Made by a program: the position numbers and the translations under genes | Source: Planctomycetes bacterium GWA2_39_15 | Lineage (GTDB): Bacteria; Planctomycetota; Brocadiia; Brocadiales; Brocadiaceae | Reading direction: 5' to 3' | Length of the DNA stretch: 43,984 nt | Assembly: GCA_001824485.1 (NCBI GenBank) | Contig: MHXP01000229.1 | Location: 1-43,984, forward strand | Shown: positions 29,076 to 38,839 of the stretch, one piece after another | How the letters are laid out: each line of letters opens with the position of its first letter | Numbering within the stretch: position 1 is the stretch's first letter | Notes under the pieces: model-generated | The model's input: the letters and a program-made list of their open reading frames with translations, nothing else | Databases searched by the model: none | What the model was told of the DNA's origin: nothing

Positions 29076-30250
29076 GATATCCTTTGGCAAGCGTCACATG
29101 GGATGCAGCAGAGCGGGCGGCAATGCAAAGGGTTATTAATTCCGGGCTGTTTACCATGGGTGAATGTGTTCAGGAATTTGAGAAGGTATTTGCAGAATTT
29201 GCAGGGAGTAAATACTGCGTTATGGTTAACTCTGGCTCATCAGCAAATCTGTTGGCAGTTGCAGCCCTGTTTTACCGTAAAGAAAATTTCCTTAAAAGAA
29301 ATGATGAAGTAATAGCGCCGGCAGTATCATGGCCTACTACATACTACCCTCTGTATCAATACGGATTGAAATTAAAATTTGTGGATATCGATGCCCGCAC
29401 CCTTAATTACGACCTCAAGGCGCTATCTGAAGCTGTTAGCGATAAGACCCGTATGATTGTTGCGGTAAATCTGTTGGGAAACCCCAACGACTTCAATGCG
29501 ATCAAAAAGATAATTGGCTCCAGGGACATAATATTAATTGAGGACAACTGTGAATCAATGGGAGCGATTTTCGATGGGAAGCAGGCGGGAACAGTTGGAA
29601 TAATGGGGACATTTAGTACCTTTTTCAGCCATCACATGTCAACCATGGAGGGCGGTATGGTTGTAACTGACGACGAGGAGCTTTACCACATCCTTCTCTC
29701 CCTTCGTGCGCATGGGTGGACCAGAAATCTGCCAAAGTATAACAGGGTTTGTAGCCCAAAGAGCGATAATCCCTTTGAAGAGTCTTTCCGCTTCGTACTG
29801 CCTGGATACAATGTAAGACCGCTGGAACTAAGCGGCGCCATAGGTGTTGAACAGTTAAAGAAACTACCGGAATTCATTCGGGTGAGAAGAGGAAATGCGC
29901 TAATTTTTCAGGAATTGTTTGGAGATGCTCCGTATTTTGCCATTCAGCATGAAATTGGTAAAAGCAGTTGGTTTGGATTTGCGTTGACAGTTAAAGAGAA
30001 TGCTCCATTTGCACGCGCGGATGCAGTTGCTGCCCTGCAGACAAACAGGGTCGAATGCCGCCCAATAGTGACTGGCAATTTTACCAAGAATGACGTCGTC
30101 CGCTGGTTTGATTATGAAATACATGGTTCTTTAAAGAATGCGGAATGGATTGACAAAAGCGGTTTTTTTGTCGGAAACCATCATTATAATTTAAAGGAAA
30201 ATCTGAGATTTCTCAGAGAAATATTAAACACGTTAACATGTCAAAGATAA
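29072..30250 (+). CDS. colD: GDP-4-keto-6-deoxymannose 3-dehydratase (ColD-like, DegT/DnrJ fold)
   Basis: YPLASVTWD...FTMGECV...SGSSANLL...PAVSWPTTYYPL...NLLGNPNDF...EDNCESMGA...STFFSHHMSTMEGGM (His replaces the PLP Lys)...LRAHGWTRNLP...CRPIVTGNF. Confidence 0.9.
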   Translation: MRYPLASVTWDAAERAAMQRVINSGLFTMGECVQEFEKVFAEFAGSKYCVMVNSGSSANLLAVAALFYRKENFLKRNDEVIAPAVSWPTTYYPLYQYGLKLKFVDIDARTLNYDLKALSEAVSDKTRMIVAVNLLGNPNDFNAIKKIIGSRDIILIEDNCESMGAIFDGKQAGTVGIMGTFSTFFSHHMSTMEGGMVVTDDEELYHILLSLRAHGWTRNLPKYNRVCSPKSDNPFEESFRFVLPGYNVRPLELSGAIGVEQLKKLPEFIRVRRGNALIFQELFGDAPYFAIQHEIGKSSWFGFALTVKENAPFARADAVAALQTNRVECRPIVTGNFTKNDVVRWFDYEIHGSLKNAEWIDKSGFFVGNHHYNLKENLRFLREILNTLTCQR

Positions 30251-32198
30251 AGGTATATTTTTTCCAGTTTAATTTTAGTTATGGTAATGAATTTACTTTG
30301 CCGTATTCGTCAGGGATGTTGTGGGCATATGCGAATACATATGAAGAAGTAAGGAGAGACTATGAAAATAAAGGTTTTATTTTTTTACGTGAAGATACTA
30401 ATACCATTGTTTCCAGGCTTATAACTCCACAAATTGCGGCTTTTTCAACTTATACATGGAATTGGGAAATGAGCATCGAGGTGTCAAAAAAGATAAAAGA
30501 GAAATATCCTCAGTGTTTAATTATTTTTGGAGGTCCACAAGTACCTGATAATATGAATGGCTTTTTTGAAAAATATCCATTCATAGATATAACGGTTCAT
30601 GGTGAAGGAGAAGTAACTTTTGCTGAAATCCTAAAAGAACATATCGGAAATAAGCAATATGCAACCATGAAAGGATTAACATTTAACGGTAGAGTTAAGG
30701 GTGTCAAACCTTTTGAAAGGAGAGAAGTAATTGAGGACATTAATATCCTACCTTCTCCATATCTTGCGGGGCTTTTTGATGAAATTTTAAATTTACCTTT
30801 CAGTTTTCAGCCAATTTGGGAAACAAATAGAGGTTGTCCTTATCCTTGTACCTATTGCGATTGGGGGTCCAGTGTCGTTAAAAAGATACGCTTATTCAAT
30901 ATGGATCGGCTTTACAAGGAAATTCAATGGTTTGGGGGAAAAAGGGTTAATTTTGTTTATGGAGCGGATGCAAATTTTGGAATTTTACGCCGAGACGTTG
31001 AAATAGCTAAAGCTTTGGCAGAAACGAAGGGGAAAATGGTGGTTTCCCAGCCCGCTTTAGAGTTTCATACACAAAGAATAGTACTCAAAGGGTTGTAGAA
31101 ATTGCAGAAATATTAAATGCACAAAAAATGGACAAAGGAATTACTTTAAGTGTTCAAAGTATGAATGAACATACCCTAACAGCGATTAAAAGGAAGAATT
31201 TGCCAATAAAATCTTTGTCACATTTTGTACAATATTACAATAAAAGAGGAATTCCCACTTATACTGAATTAATCTCAGGGCTTCCTGGCGAAACCTATGA
31301 TTCATTCAAAGCGGGAATAAATATGTTATTGGAAGCAGGATTTCATAATTCTCGTTCGATTTATAATTGTTCTGTATTGCCTAATGCGCATATAAATAAT
31401 CCTCAATATAAAGAGTATTGGAAGATAAAAACAAAGAGAGTTCCTATATTTCTAAATCATTCAGTACCCGATGCTAATCCTATACTAGAATACGAAGAAA
31501 TAATAATACAAACAAAAACCTTGCCAACGGTTGATTGGAAAAAACAGTGTCTGTTCTCCTGGGTTATACAAACCTTCCATTCGTTAAATTTGACACAGGT
31601 TATTGCTATTTATTTCAATGCTATAGAGAAAATAGCATATTCTGATTTTTATGAAGAATTATTAATTTTTGCAAAAGAAAACTTAGGAACCATAATAGGT
31701 AATGAATTAACTATTACTACGAATAAAGTTGACAAGGTTCTCGAAGGTGAAGGTTGGGGTACAGTTCTTAAAGAATTTTCAGATATTAGTTGGTCATTAG
31801 AGCAAGCTTCTTATCTTAGGATAACAAAAAATTTTAATATATTTTATTTGGAAATTAAACAGTTTATTGAAAAATTCTGCAAAAAGTATGAGTTAATTAT
31901 TAATACTAATCTTCTGGAAAATTTACTTCTATATCAAAAATCTATTGTTGTCAAATGGAATGAGAATGGTGGTCAAGTATTTAAAATGGACTATTCATTA
32001 CATGATTTTTATAGAGCGCAGGTTATCGGTGAAAGTACTTCTTTAAAGCAAGGGAAATTCATATTAACTATCACAGATGGTTTAAATTATAATGCAGATA
32101 AGAAAAGATATGCAAAGGAAATTATGTGGTGGGGGCGGAAAGGAGGAAAATTTATTTATCAAAATATAAAAGAAGAATCTTGTGGAGATAGGATATAA
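30238..32198 (+). pseudogene. B12-binding rSAM protein split by a frameshift near 31065-31076
   Basis: N part: IIFGGPQVPD, VHGEGE, NRGCPYPCTYCDWGSS; after the shift: TKNSTQRVVEIAEILNAQKMDKGITLSVQSMNEHTLTAIKRKNL...LISGLPGETYDSFK. Confidence 0.85.
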
Positions 32199-32201
32199 AA
32201 A

Positions 32202-33212
32202 ATGAAGTATCCAGACAAGACCATCCTGCTGGTAGGAATGCAGTGGGACTATTGCAAATCCGAACGTGGCGTATCCTGGGATAAACTCGTCTTTTTTGAA
32301 ATCTTAAAAAAACTGGTGGGACGCGTGGAACCATTCTGGTTTGACGAGTATCTCGAGAAAAAGGGACAATTGCAAATAGATCTTATAAAAAGGGCAGGGG
32401 AAATTAAGCCAGACCTGGTTTTTTTTCTGACCTATTCGGATCAATTTACCACTGAAACATTAGATGAATTAAAGAATAATTATATGACATACGCGTGGTT
32501 TGGCGATGACCAGTGGCGATTTGATAGTTATTCTTCCAGATACGCACCTCATTTTACCTATATATCTACAACCGATCCATGGAGTGTGCAAAGACACAAA
32601 AAGATCGGCGTCAATCCAATATTGACTCAGTGGGCAGCTCAGCCTTTTTCTGAAAACATGGGCACCCTTCGTGAGGACGAATCGTATGAATTCGAAGTTT
32701 CATTTATAGGCGGCTTCAATAAATTCAGAAAATGGTTTGTAAAGATGTTGGGGGAAAAGGGAATTAAAGTAGAATGTTTTGGCGTTGGTTGGCCCAACGG
32801 ACAGGTCTCTTTCGAGCGAATGGCTCAAATATTTCGCAAGAGTATGATTAATCTGAACATTTCAAACAGTGCAAGTAGCGATATTAGATTTGTGTTGAGT
32901 AGCCCGAAATGTTTTATACATTATCTGAGGAATCCAAAACGCGCCGAACAGATAAAGGCCCGTAATTTCGAGATTCCGCTGGCTGGTGGATTCCAGCTTT
33001 CCAATTATGTGCCGGGACTTGAAAAATACTTGAAAATAGGTGACGAGATAGCGGTCTATAATACACCGGAAGAGTGCGCACAGCAGGTGGAATATTACCT
33101 TGCGAATGAGGAAATTCGCAGAGAAATCATTACTAAAAGTCATGAGAGGACAAAAAACGAGCATACGTATTTGCATCGGGTGGAAGGGATATTGAGGGAA
33201 ATATGGGATTGA
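32202..33212 (+). CDS. CgeB-like glycosyltransferase
   Basis: YAWFGDDQWRFD...ISTTDPWSVQRHKKIGV...FIGGFNKFRKWF...RNFEIPLAGGFQLSNYVPGLEKYLKIGDEIAVYNTPEECAQQVEYYL. Confidence 0.85.
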   Translation: MKYPDKTILLVGMQWDYCKSERGVSWDKLVFFEILKKLVGRVEPFWFDEYLEKKGQLQIDLIKRAGEIKPDLVFFLTYSDQFTTETLDELKNNYMTYAWFGDDQWRFDSYSSRYAPHFTYISTTDPWSVQRHKKIGVNPILTQWAAQPFSENMGTLREDESYEFEVSFIGGFNKFRKWFVKMLGEKGIKVECFGVGWPNGQVSFERMAQIFRKSMINLNISNSASSDIRFVLSSPKCFIHYLRNPKRAEQIKARNFEIPLAGGFQLSNYVPGLEKYLKIGDEIAVYNTPEECAQQVEYYLANEEIRREIITKSHERTKNEHTYLHRVEGILREIWD

Positions 33213-33273
33213 AGAACCTGGCGATATGGGTGTCTATACCTTACCTTTCGATTACTAAAAAAGTTATAAGAAT

Positions 33274-33681
33274 ATGAACGGGGTTTTGTTTAATAAAATT
33301 CAGAGGTTAAAGGAAGAAATTAAATATTTGGTTGATAATAAACCCGAATTTCTTCAATCATTAAAGACTTCCATTGCAACAAAAAAAATTGTCGAACGTT
33401 CTGTATATCTTTGTGCTGAAATTGTGCTTGATATTGCCGAGCTTCTGATTATCAAGAAGGGTTATCCAAAGGCGTCCTCTTACAGCGATTCGATATACAA
33501 GCTAGGGGATTATCACATTATTCCTGAAGATTTTGCCAATAGGTTTGTATATATTGCAGGTTTGAGGAATTTCCTTGCCCACGATTATCAAAAAGACACT
33601 GTTCCGGAACTGGAAAAATTCCTGCTGGTCGGTGTCAAAGACATTGAATGCTTTATCGAACTTTTAAAGAATCACCTATGA
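33274..33681 (+). CDS. hepT: HepT-like HEPN toxin (DUF86)
   Basis: LRNFLAHDY (R-x4-H HEPN motif) intact; 4-bp ATGA overlap with the downstream MNT gene. Confidence 0.87.
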   Translation: MNGVLFNKIQRLKEEIKYLVDNKPEFLQSLKTSIATKKIVERSVYLCAEIVLDIAELLIIKKGYPKASSYSDSIYKLGDYHIIPEDFANRFVYIAGLRNFLAHDYQKDTVPELEKFLLVGVKDIECFIELLKNHL

Positions 33682-34085
33682 CCGACAACATCCAAAGGCT
33701 AAAGGAAATCCTGAGTCAGCAATCATCAATAACTTTCGCATATCTTTTTGGTTCAAGAGTAAAAGGTTATGCAAACGGGAAGAGCGATTGGGATATTGCT
33801 GTATATTTTTCAGAACAGTCAGAAAATATTGTGACTTGGCCTGTTTTTGAGCTTGAGGCAAAACTTTCAAAGGCAATTGAGGCAACCGCGCAGGTTACCG
33901 TTCTCAATAATTCCTTAACACCGGTGTTTTATTTCCAGATAGTTAGCGAAGGGATTGTTCTCGTTGATAAAAATGAAGCTTGCAGAGCGGAATTTGAAAA
34001 TAGGGTGCTGAGATACTATTACGATTGGCAGTATTTTCAAAAAAGGCAGATATTGGCAGAAAAATCAATATTCAAGGTAGAATGA
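33678..34085 (+). CDS. mntA: MntA-like nucleotidyltransferase antitoxin
   Basis: AYLFGSRVKGYANGKSDWDIAVYF; start in ATGA overlap. Confidence 0.87.
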   Translation: MTDNIQRLKEILSQQSSITFAYLFGSRVKGYANGKSDWDIAVYFSEQSENIVTWPVFELEAKLSKAIEATAQVTVLNNSLTPVFYFQIVSEGIVLVDKNEACRAEFENRVLRYYYDWQYFQKRQILAEKSIFKVE

Positions 34086-34278
34086 CGGAGTAAACGTCTA
34101 AATCCTAGCAGAAGGAACGATATGGCACAAGACCGGCAGGCAGGGCATCTGTTTTTAAACAATCAGGAGTTTGCAATGTGTGGTTTGTTCAGCTTCACGA
34201 TCTCCAAAACGCGTTGAATAGATAAAATTGCGTAAAATTGAGATGCGAACAAATTTTAACGAGGAGATCAATAATAGT

Positions 34279-34497
34279 ATGAAAAAAGTTTTTTTGATAA
34301 GCCCATCCTTACAAAGAGATGTCCAGGTAAGAGGCATAGATAATTCTTACGGTTTAGGGCTAGGTTACCTTCATTCAGTGATTGAGTTGGCAGGTTATGA
34401 TATCAAGACCATTAGTTACAACAACGTTGACGAACTCTATTCTATAAAAGAAGTTCTGGCACATCTATTGAAGTTTTGTCCAGACTATCTTCTTTAG
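34279..34497 (+). pseudogene. N-terminal fragment of a B12-binding rSAM protein
   Basis: MKKVFLISPSLQRDVQVRGIDNSYGLGLGYLHSVIELAGYDIKTISYN...LLKFCPDYLL*; stops inside the B12-binding domain. Confidence 0.65.
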
Positions 34498-34587
34498 TCT
34501 TGTTCTATTACTTACCACATGTAGTAAGCCTTTTGAATAATGGAATATGAAACAATAATGAACAACACCGTATGAGGTTCATTATTC

Positions 34588-34694
34588 TAGTACGCTGACA
34601 AATTAATAGCGAGGCATTACATGTGTTGCAGACACAGCATTGACGCGCTAAATACCAATACACTATGTTTCGTAATTAATGTGTCGCTGTACTA
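34588..34694. mobile_element. MITE-like element with TA-bounded terminal inverted repeats
   Basis: Left TAGTACGCTGACAAATTAATAGCGA; right reverse complement TAGTACAGCGACACATTAATTACGA; 107 bp, no ORF. Confidence 0.7.
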
Positions 34695-34708
34695 GGAATA
34701 TTGTTAAT

Positions 34709-35488
34709 ATGAAAGTTGCTATTTTAGGTGCTCATGGATTATTGGGTTCTGAACTTTATAATCATTTTAAGAATCGATATAATATTTATGGGATAACCAA
34801 GTTAAATTATGAGATAAATCGTGGCGAAGAGTTTGATCTGTTCATTAATGCAAATGGAAATAGCCGAAAGTTTTGGGCAAACAACAATGGGGTGGCTGAT
34901 TTTAATGCCTCTACAACATCGGTTTATAACACTTTTTTTGATTTTTCCATTCAAAAATATATATATATTTCTTCTGCTGATGTGTATGATAAATGCTTTG
35001 AAATCGGGTATACTTCTGAGAAAACAATCATCAATCCTTCCAGATTAAGTATCTATGGTTTTAATAAGTACCTCGCGGAACTAGTGGTACAGAAATTTTC
35101 CCAAAATTATGTTATACTGAGATGTTCTGCTCTTATTGGTAGCGGTTTAAAAAAGGGATTGATTAAGGATATTATTGACGGCACTCCACTCTTCCTAAGT
35201 GCGGATTCAACACTTCAATTTATAACTACCGCTGAAATAGGGAAAATAATTGAAACAATCGTCACGAAGGGAATCAGCAATCAAATAATAAATGTTGGTG
35301 GAATAGGGGCTGTATCTCCAATACAGATATCTGAAATTCTTAATAAGGGGGTTATCATACGTAATGATGCAGAAAAGCAACGGTATGAAATGAATGTCGA
35401 AAAAATCTTGAGATTTTTTCCCGTTCAGAAAACGATGGAGTACGTAAAAGCTTTTATACATGAATACAAAGAGGAGAATGTTCAATGA
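34709..35488 (+). CDS. NAD-dependent sugar epimerase/reductase (RmlD-like SDR)
   Basis: MKVAILGAHGLLGSELYNHF; YISSADVYD; SIYGFNKYLAEL. Confidence 0.82.
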   Translation: MKVAILGAHGLLGSELYNHFKNRYNIYGITKLNYEINRGEEFDLFINANGNSRKFWANNNGVADFNASTTSVYNTFFDFSIQKYIYISSADVYDKCFEIGYTSEKTIINPSRLSIYGFNKYLAELVVQKFSQNYVILRCSALIGSGLKKGLIKDIIDGTPLFLSADSTLQFITTAEIGKIIETIVTKGISNQIINVGGIGAVSPIQISEILNKGVIIRNDAEKQRYEMNVEKILRFFPVQKTMEYVKAFIHEYKEENVQ

Positions 35489-36579
35489 AAGAGTGGAATA
35501 ATCCTTACAATCCTTTTAACTCATTCAAGGTCTTAATGTGGCGAGAACAAATGGAAGGAATTGCAAAGCAGGAATTCCTTCCACCAGTTACAGTAGATAC
35601 GGATCCTACAAATAAGTGTAACTACGACTGTGAATGGTGCAATGCATATGATTATATGGCAGGCTCCAAACATACGCTTTCTGAGGAACATTTACTGAAA
35701 CTTGCGGATTTTTATAAGGAATGGGGAGTGCATTCAACGTGTGTTGCTGGGGGGGGAGAACCTTTGTTGAACCCAGGGCTCAATAGTTTTCTCTGGAGAT
35801 TACACAAAAATAGTATTGAACCGGGTATTATAACGAATGGTTCTGTGATGACAGATGAACATGTGGACACATTTGCCAGGACGTGTCGCTGGGTGGGATT
35901 TTCCATGGATGCGGCAAGTTCTGAGGTTTATAACAAAGTAAAAGGGATAAAAGAAAAAAATTTCTTTAACAGAATTATTGAAAATATACGAAAATTAACA
36001 AAAAAAATTGGTGACTCGGAGACAAATTGTGATGTAGCTTATAAATACCTGCTTCATCCACATAATGCTTCTGAAATTTATGATGCAGCAAAGCTTGCAA
36101 AATCTCTTGGGGTAAAGGATTTCCATTTACGGCCTGTTGGATGGGACAATTTAACCATAACCAGGGATAAGGATCCAATATCATTTGAAAAAATGATGGA
36201 CGATATTAACAAGCAAATTGAAGCGGCAATGGAACTGGAAGATGAAAATTTTCACTTTTATGGTGTAAGGCACAAATTTAATCCGAATATGAAGAGAAAA
36301 ATTAACTTTTCCCGCTGTTGGGCTCCCCCCTTATTGGCAACTTTTGGAGCGGATGGGAACTGCCATCTCTGTTTTGATATGAGGGGTAGAAAAGATTTGA
36401 TCTTGTGTCGGCATGTCCCCGATCCAAGAGAAATACTAAAAGTTTGGGGGTCTCAGTTCCATAAAGACCTGATCGCAAGTATAGATACTAAGACATGTCC
36501 GCGATGTACTTTCGGGCCTTATAACGAAATGATTGAACAGGTTTTCATAAAAGATGGTATGTGTCGTTATTTTCCATAA
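35485..36579 (+). CDS. rSAM/SPASM protein
   Basis: NKCNYDCEWCNAYDY; AGGGEPLLNPG; CWAPPLLATFGADGNCHLCFDMRG; CPRC; ATGA overlap with the upstream SDR. Confidence 0.9.
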   Translation: MKEWNNPYNPFNSFKVLMWREQMEGIAKQEFLPPVTVDTDPTNKCNYDCEWCNAYDYMAGSKHTLSEEHLLKLADFYKEWGVHSTCVAGGGEPLLNPGLNSFLWRLHKNSIEPGIITNGSVMTDEHVDTFARTCRWVGFSMDAASSEVYNKVKGIKEKNFFNRIIENIRKLTKKIGDSETNCDVAYKYLLHPHNASEIYDAAKLAKSLGVKDFHLRPVGWDNLTITRDKDPISFEKMMDDINKQIEAAMELEDENFHFYGVRHKFNPNMKRKINFSRCWAPPLLATFGADGNCHLCFDMRGRKDLILCRHVPDPREILKVWGSQFHKDLIASIDTKTCPRCTFGPYNEMIEQVFIKDGMCRYFP

Positions 36580-36731
36580 AGTATGCTGTGGAAATTGCGA
36601 TTAAATTAGGTACTACAGACGAATTAAGAAAACTATTTCATGCCTATCAAGGCAGGGTTAAGAACTTTGAATTGCCGGTAAAGTTATTACAAGAAAAGTA
36701 TTAAATTACCGAACTCATTCAGAGAGACTTT

Positions 36732-37460
36732 ATGTTCAACATACATGGCTTGACAATGTTTACTAGAAACAGAAACTATGAGTTTACCGAAAAAACGTGC
36801 TCTTTTATTCAGCAATCAAAAGATTTAGGGTGTAAAAATTTTGTTTTGCATGGCTCTGTAAGGATGGGTTGTCTTGGCGATTCTGAATTTAAAGACTTCT
36901 ATGAAGAAGACCTGAAATTTTTAACGCCTGTTGTGGAATATGCGAAAAAACTCGGAGTAGTTTGCCTTCTGGAAAATGGAAGTTATTCCTTGTCTTCGAA
37001 TCTTTCTTTCTGTGAGATTACTTCTGTTCCTTTTTATCACATCAAACTATCGAAGGAGCTTGGCCTTGGTTTAGTCGTGGATCTCGGACATGCTGCTTTA
37101 TCTGCCAGGTGGTTTAATAAAACCTTAAACGAGTTACTGATTTCCTATTTTGAATCATCTATCACACCTATTGTCGTTCACTTGTCTGACAATTTTCTTG
37201 AAAATGATGACCATGTTGCAATAGGGGAAGGAAAAGCGGATGTTGGTGTCTTTTCACGAGTGCTAACCTTGTGAGCTGATAGCCTGGCGACTATTGAATG
37301 CTTTCCTGGCGAAATTTATAAAACTTTTTCTTGGCTGTGCTTGCATTCCTATGCTGAATTGAGGCAAGATGATATTATGCGCTTGTGTCGTGCTTTAGAC
37401 TGGAAGTATGACGAAAAGAAGTTATGCCAATATAAGGAAAAACTTGAGAGTAAAATGTGA
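36732..37460 (+). pseudogene. TIM-barrel sugar isomerase/AP-endonuclease-like protein with in-frame TGA (37272-37274)
   Basis: FVLHGSVRMG...VVCLLENGSYS...LGLVVDLGHAALSARW...PIVVHLSDNF..NDDHVAIGEGKAD; the same frame continues after TGA as ADSLATIECFPGEIYKTFSWL... to 37460. Confidence 0.75.
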
Positions 37461-38716
37461 AAAATACTATGAAAAATTATGATCAAATTAAAGTCGCTTT
37501 AGTAAGCCCTCCTCAACACTCTCTTTCCAACCCTTTAATGGCAGAACCTCTAGGCTTGATGTACATTGAAGGGGTTTTGGTCGATCTTGGTGTAGAGGTT
37601 GAAATGGTAGATATGTCATTTAGGAATGACTTGCCCGTAGCAGACGTCTATGGTTTTTTTGCATGTACACTCCATTTTCCAAAATGCGTGGAATATGCAA
37701 AAAGAGTAAAAGACGCCTATACTATAATTGGCGGCCCTCACGCATCTGCTCTTCCTCAAGAAACGAAAGAGTTTTTTGATGCGGTGGTTGTCGGACCAGG
37801 AGAAAATGTGATAGTTGATATTTTAGATGACTATCTAAATCAAAGGAAAGGAGGAATTTTTCAAAAAGAAATTATTGAAATTGATTCGATTCCTATCCCT
37901 CCCAGGTCAATTGCAAAAAAAATAAAGTACCAGGTTTTTCCTGGTTCCCCCATCTCTGCATCCATCATCACCTCAAGGGCTTGTCCCTATAAATGTTCTT
38001 TTTGTGCCTCGAATGCAATATGGGGTCGTAAAGTCCTTTATCATTCAGTTGATAGAGTGATAGATGAAATTAAATATCTGATAGATACCTATGATATAAG
38101 ACATTTCAAATTTGTTGATGACATCTTTACTTTAAAGAAGGCCCGTTTCAGCAAGTTTTCAGAAAGACTCGTGGAACTTAATATTCAGTGGTTTTGTGAT
38201 ACAAGAGTCGATTCGGTCAGTGAAGATATATTGGAGCAGATGCTTCGATGTGGTTGCTCCTATGTGGATCTGGGAATAGAGTCGGTAAGTGACGTTGTCT
38301 TGGATAAAATACATAAAAAACAGACAAAACAAAAAATGAAAGAAGCCATTGCAAAAATAAAGGGAAAGGGACTCAAAGTAAAGTTGTATATTATTTATGG
38401 TTTACCTTTCGAACCTGAGGATATTGTGCAGCAGACGATCGATTTTATTGAGGAAACCCAACCTGACCATGTCAGTCTTTTTACCCTTGTCCCATATCCG
38501 GGAACGGATATCTGGAACAATCCTGACAAATACAATATTAAATCCATTAACAAGGATTTCAGTTATTATCAGCATGCTGTTGGTGGCGTTAAATCAGAAC
38601 AGACCTGGTTGCCAAGTATCGAGTATTTTGATAGAACAAAAGAGAAAATGAGAAAGGAAAGGAATATTCTTAAAAACTTTTCAATGGAATGGAACAGGAA
38701 GAATGCCGGTTTTTAG
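37457..38716 (+). CDS. B12-binding rSAM protein
   Basis: PLGLMYIEGVLVDLGVEVEMVDMS; IGGPHASALP; VVGPGEN; SRACPYKCSFCAS; YIIYGLPFEPED. Confidence 0.92.
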   Translation: MKNTMKNYDQIKVALVSPPQHSLSNPLMAEPLGLMYIEGVLVDLGVEVEMVDMSFRNDLPVADVYGFFACTLHFPKCVEYAKRVKDAYTIIGGPHASALPQETKEFFDAVVVGPGENVIVDILDDYLNQRKGGIFQKEIIEIDSIPIPPRSIAKKIKYQVFPGSPISASIITSRACPYKCSFCASNAIWGRKVLYHSVDRVIDEIKYLIDTYDIRHFKFVDDIFTLKKARFSKFSERLVELNIQWFCDTRVDSVSEDILEQMLRCGCSYVDLGIESVSDVVLDKIHKKQTKQKMKEAIAKIKGKGLKVKLYIIYGLPFEPEDIVQQTIDFIEETQPDHVSLFTLVPYPGTDIWNNPDKYNIKSINKDFSYYQHAVGGVKSEQTWLPSIEYFDRTKEKMRKERNILKNFSMEWNRKNAGF

Positions 38717-38839
38717 AATAATTGAAAAACCGCAATTCTCTGGGGTGATTATGTTTTGCCTCAATAATTATAGTGTACTTGAACGCACCATTAGGCAATT
38801 ATTACACAACATTTTGTTATAAGAACGAAAAGAAGGGAT

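Noticed and set aside
34176-34217. 13-codon ORF MCGLFSFTISKTR* resembling the N-terminus of class II glutamine amidotransferases, with CAGGAG upstream
   Set aside because: Too short to support; could be chance.
36579-36704. Open stretch KYAVEIAIKLGTTDELRKLFHAYQGRVKNFELPVKLLQEKY without a start codon
   Set aside because: Looks like the tail of a lost gene but no family could be recognised.
37272-37274. Selenocysteine recoding at in-frame TGA codons (10002, 37272)
   Set aside because: Positions look like Arg (CGA) rather than Cys sites, no SECIS could be judged by eye, and nearby TAG/TAA stops of the same kind argue for mutation or sequence error.
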